NCBI RefSeq assembly: GCF_010882125.1
Contig: NZ_JAAGVZ010000002.1
Span: 310,001-374,000 of the forward strand
Direction: 5' to 3'
DNA from: Peribacillus alkalitolerans
GTDB taxonomy: Bacteria; Bacillota; Bacilli; Bacillales; DSM-1321
Length of the DNA: 64,000 bases
The position numbers were made by a program, and so were the translations under genes. The notes below the pieces were generated by a model. That model was given only the letters and a program-made list of their open reading frames with translations, did no database searches and was not told the DNA's origin. Positions within the stretch are counted from its first letter, which is position 1. Each line of letters opens with the position of its first letter. Positions 62,837-64,000 of this stretch are shown here, piece after piece.

Positions 62837-64000
62837 TCACTTTGTCATTAATTCCAGCCAATATTTGTAGAAATTTCGTTGACTTGCTTCTGTAAATTTA
62901 TCATCGTACACGACACCTGGTCCGATGAAATCAACAGGTTCACGATGAAGTCCCATTGTATAGTTATATGTTAACAGCTTTTGAAACGGCATCGGACCTT
63001 GGGCAGCCTCTGTTATATCCGTAAATACTTCCGTGTCATCCTGCTCGAAAATGCCGGATGGGCTGAACGTTAAGATAAACGAATCCCTTGAGCGATCCTT
63101 CCAATCTTGAGAAGCATTTTTTTCAACGAGCATCCATGCAATGACTTCCATCTGATTATGGCTGATTGGTCGCCACATTCTTATCGAAGTGTTAGAGATT
63201 AATTGATCTTTAATCTTTGTATGCGATATTAAAAATGACATATTCGGAAACACGTTTCCAATCATATTTTTCAAGTTTGATAGAACATAGTACTGCTCTT
63301 CTGACAAATTACTTTTATATTCATCCTTCAATTCTTCTGGAAAAGCAAAGTCAGGATTAGGTGTTCCAAGATTTAAACCATGTCCGTTTTCTGTGTGAAT
63401 TTGAAAGCCTCGCTTGGAGTAAGTCGCATTTGGTACCATGCCTAATTTCGCTATGGAACCATGAGTAACCATGGTATGGTAAGAATCACCCACAAAGTTA
63501 TCAGAGCCGACTTTCCAGTTTGAATTGACAATAAAGCGTTGTGGAGCCCCAATGACCTCCATTTCCGCACGTCCAACGACGATATCTAAGTACCATTTAA
63601 ATTCACCGAGAAAATCTTCGAGCGGCTCAGCCTCTTCATTCCATGTTCCAAATAAAAGACCTTTATATGATTGTAGGTTCACCTTATGAAGTCCCATTTT
63701 GGAGCGATTAAGATTCCCTCCATAAATATCCTTTTGAAGGGGGACACCCACAAGCTCACCTGTATTTTTAAAGTTAAATCCATGGTATGGGCATGTAAAT
63801 AAGGATTTGTTTCCTTTATCCGCTCTACATAGCTTCATTCCACGGTGAGTGCACATATTATAAAAAGCACGAATTTCCCCTTCACTATCACGCGAAATAA
63901 TAACCGAGTATCCTGAAACCTCACGCGTCATAAAATCTCCATTATGAGGAATCTCTGATTCATGACCAACAAACACCCACGTTTTTAAGAAGACTTTTTC
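62837..64000 (-). CDS. Aromatic-ring-hydroxylating dioxygenase alpha subunit, 5' end cut by window
   Basis: At least 387 codons. The frame is open to the right edge (KVFLKTWVFVGHESEIP), so the true start lies beyond 64000; the GTG at 63976 is only an internal codon. Rieske [2Fe-2S] ligands: C-x-H in MCTHRG and C-x2-H in CPYHGF. Catalytic iron site near NWKVGSDNFVGDSYHTMVTHG (two His) with the third ligand Asp later, probably in the DDTEVFTDITE stretch. Family: large terminal oxygenase subunit (biphenyl, cinnamate or benzoate type; the substrate cannot be read). Ferredoxin and reductase genes are not in the window. Heads beta and SDR genes. Confidence 0.9.
   Translation of the reverse strand, partial: EKVFLKTWVFVGHESEIPHNGDFMTREVSGYSVIISRDSEGEIRAFYNMCTHRGMKLCRADKGNKSLFTCPYHGFNFKNTGELVGVPLQKDIYGGNLNRSKMGLHKVNLQSYKGLLFGTWNEEAEPLEDFLGEFKWYLDIVVGRAEMEVIGAPQRFIVNSNWKVGSDNFVGDSYHTMVTHGSIAKLGMVPNATYSKRGFQIHTENGHGLNLGTPNPDFAFPEELKDEYKSNLSEEQYYVLSNLKNMIGNVFPNMSFLISHTKIKDQLISNTSIRMWRPISHNQMEVIAWMLVEKNASQDWKDRSRDSFILTFSPSGIFEQDDTEVFTDITEAAQGPMPFQKLLTYNYTMGLHREPVDFIGPGVVYDDKFTEASQRNFYKYWLELMTK

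Overview
The window reads as a chromosomal segment of a low-GC, endospore-forming Bacillaceae (Bacillus/Neobacillus/Cytobacillus-like). The support is a GerW/YtfJ-family spore protein, a YjcZ-type small protein, a secreted M4 neutral protease, RpiR/YesMN/LicR-type regulators, classic purine-rich ribosome binding sites and several dispersed repeat types that I associate with Bacillaceae. Species cannot be fixed from the sequence. Almost all genes lie on the minus strand. No rRNA, tRNA or CRISPR array was seen.

Layout. 1-5 kb: a sigma-factor/anti-sigma fusion running off the left edge, then a coupled esterase / ATP-grasp / alpha-beta hydrolase cluster. 5-9 kb: a stand-alone PD-(D/E)XK protein and an OatA-like O-acetyltransferase. 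9-24.3 kb: a glycan-foraging locus made of secreted GH101 endo-alpha-N-acetylgalactosaminidase, YesM/YesN two-component system, YesL, sugar ABC importer and intracellular GH35 beta-galactosidase. Together these fit release, uptake and cleavage of the mucin-type Gal-beta-1,3-GalNAc disaccharide. An IS66 remnant and a dispersed repeat split the locus. 24.5-29 kb: decayed M14 peptidase/fibronectin gene, aldo-keto reductase, M4 protease.

29-35.8 kb is the oddest stretch. Four copies of a ~78-bp segment lie in the same orientation at 29.1, 31.1, 33.5 and 35.7 kb, with a fifth, diverged copy at 1.6 kb. On the minus strand each reads as the last ~25 codons of a TrmA/RlmCD-type 23S rRNA (uracil-5)-methyltransferase (ending in HVE-x-V). 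They divide the region into ~2-2.4 kb units, each with one intact gene (ABC-F ATPase; a glycine-zipper membrane protein with a possible nuclease-like motif; a Dus family enzyme). One unit also holds broken hsdS and arsC ends and, just before its right-hand boundary, a 171-bp MITE with an exact 8-bp target duplication. This looks like repeated integration at an rRNA-methylase 3' end.

35.8-40 kb: a four-gene operon (GNAT acyltransferase, M20 desuccinylase, RpiR regulator, N-succinylamino acid racemase) that matches the known D- to L-amino acid conversion pathway. 40.4-46.3 kb: a lactose/cellobiose-family PTS operon with glycosylasparaginase, CutC and a PRD regulator, suggesting uptake of a GlcNAc-containing compound such as glycoasparagine. 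With GH101 and the protease, this portrays a glycoprotein scavenger.

46.7-60 kb is a defence/accessory island: an overlapping pair of DUF262 (GmrSD-like) proteins, two mutually similar PD-(D/E)XK proteins on opposite strands next to an m5C methyltransferase, an HNH endonuclease, an XRE regulator and a small coiled-coil DNA-binding candidate. A GerW-like gene, an MFS transporter and small coiled-coil genes are interspersed. 60-64 kb: a broken duplicate of an aromatic-ring dioxygenase junction, a YjcZ-like gene, then an SDR dihydrodiol dehydrogenase and Rieske dioxygenase beta and alpha genes, the last cut by the right edge.
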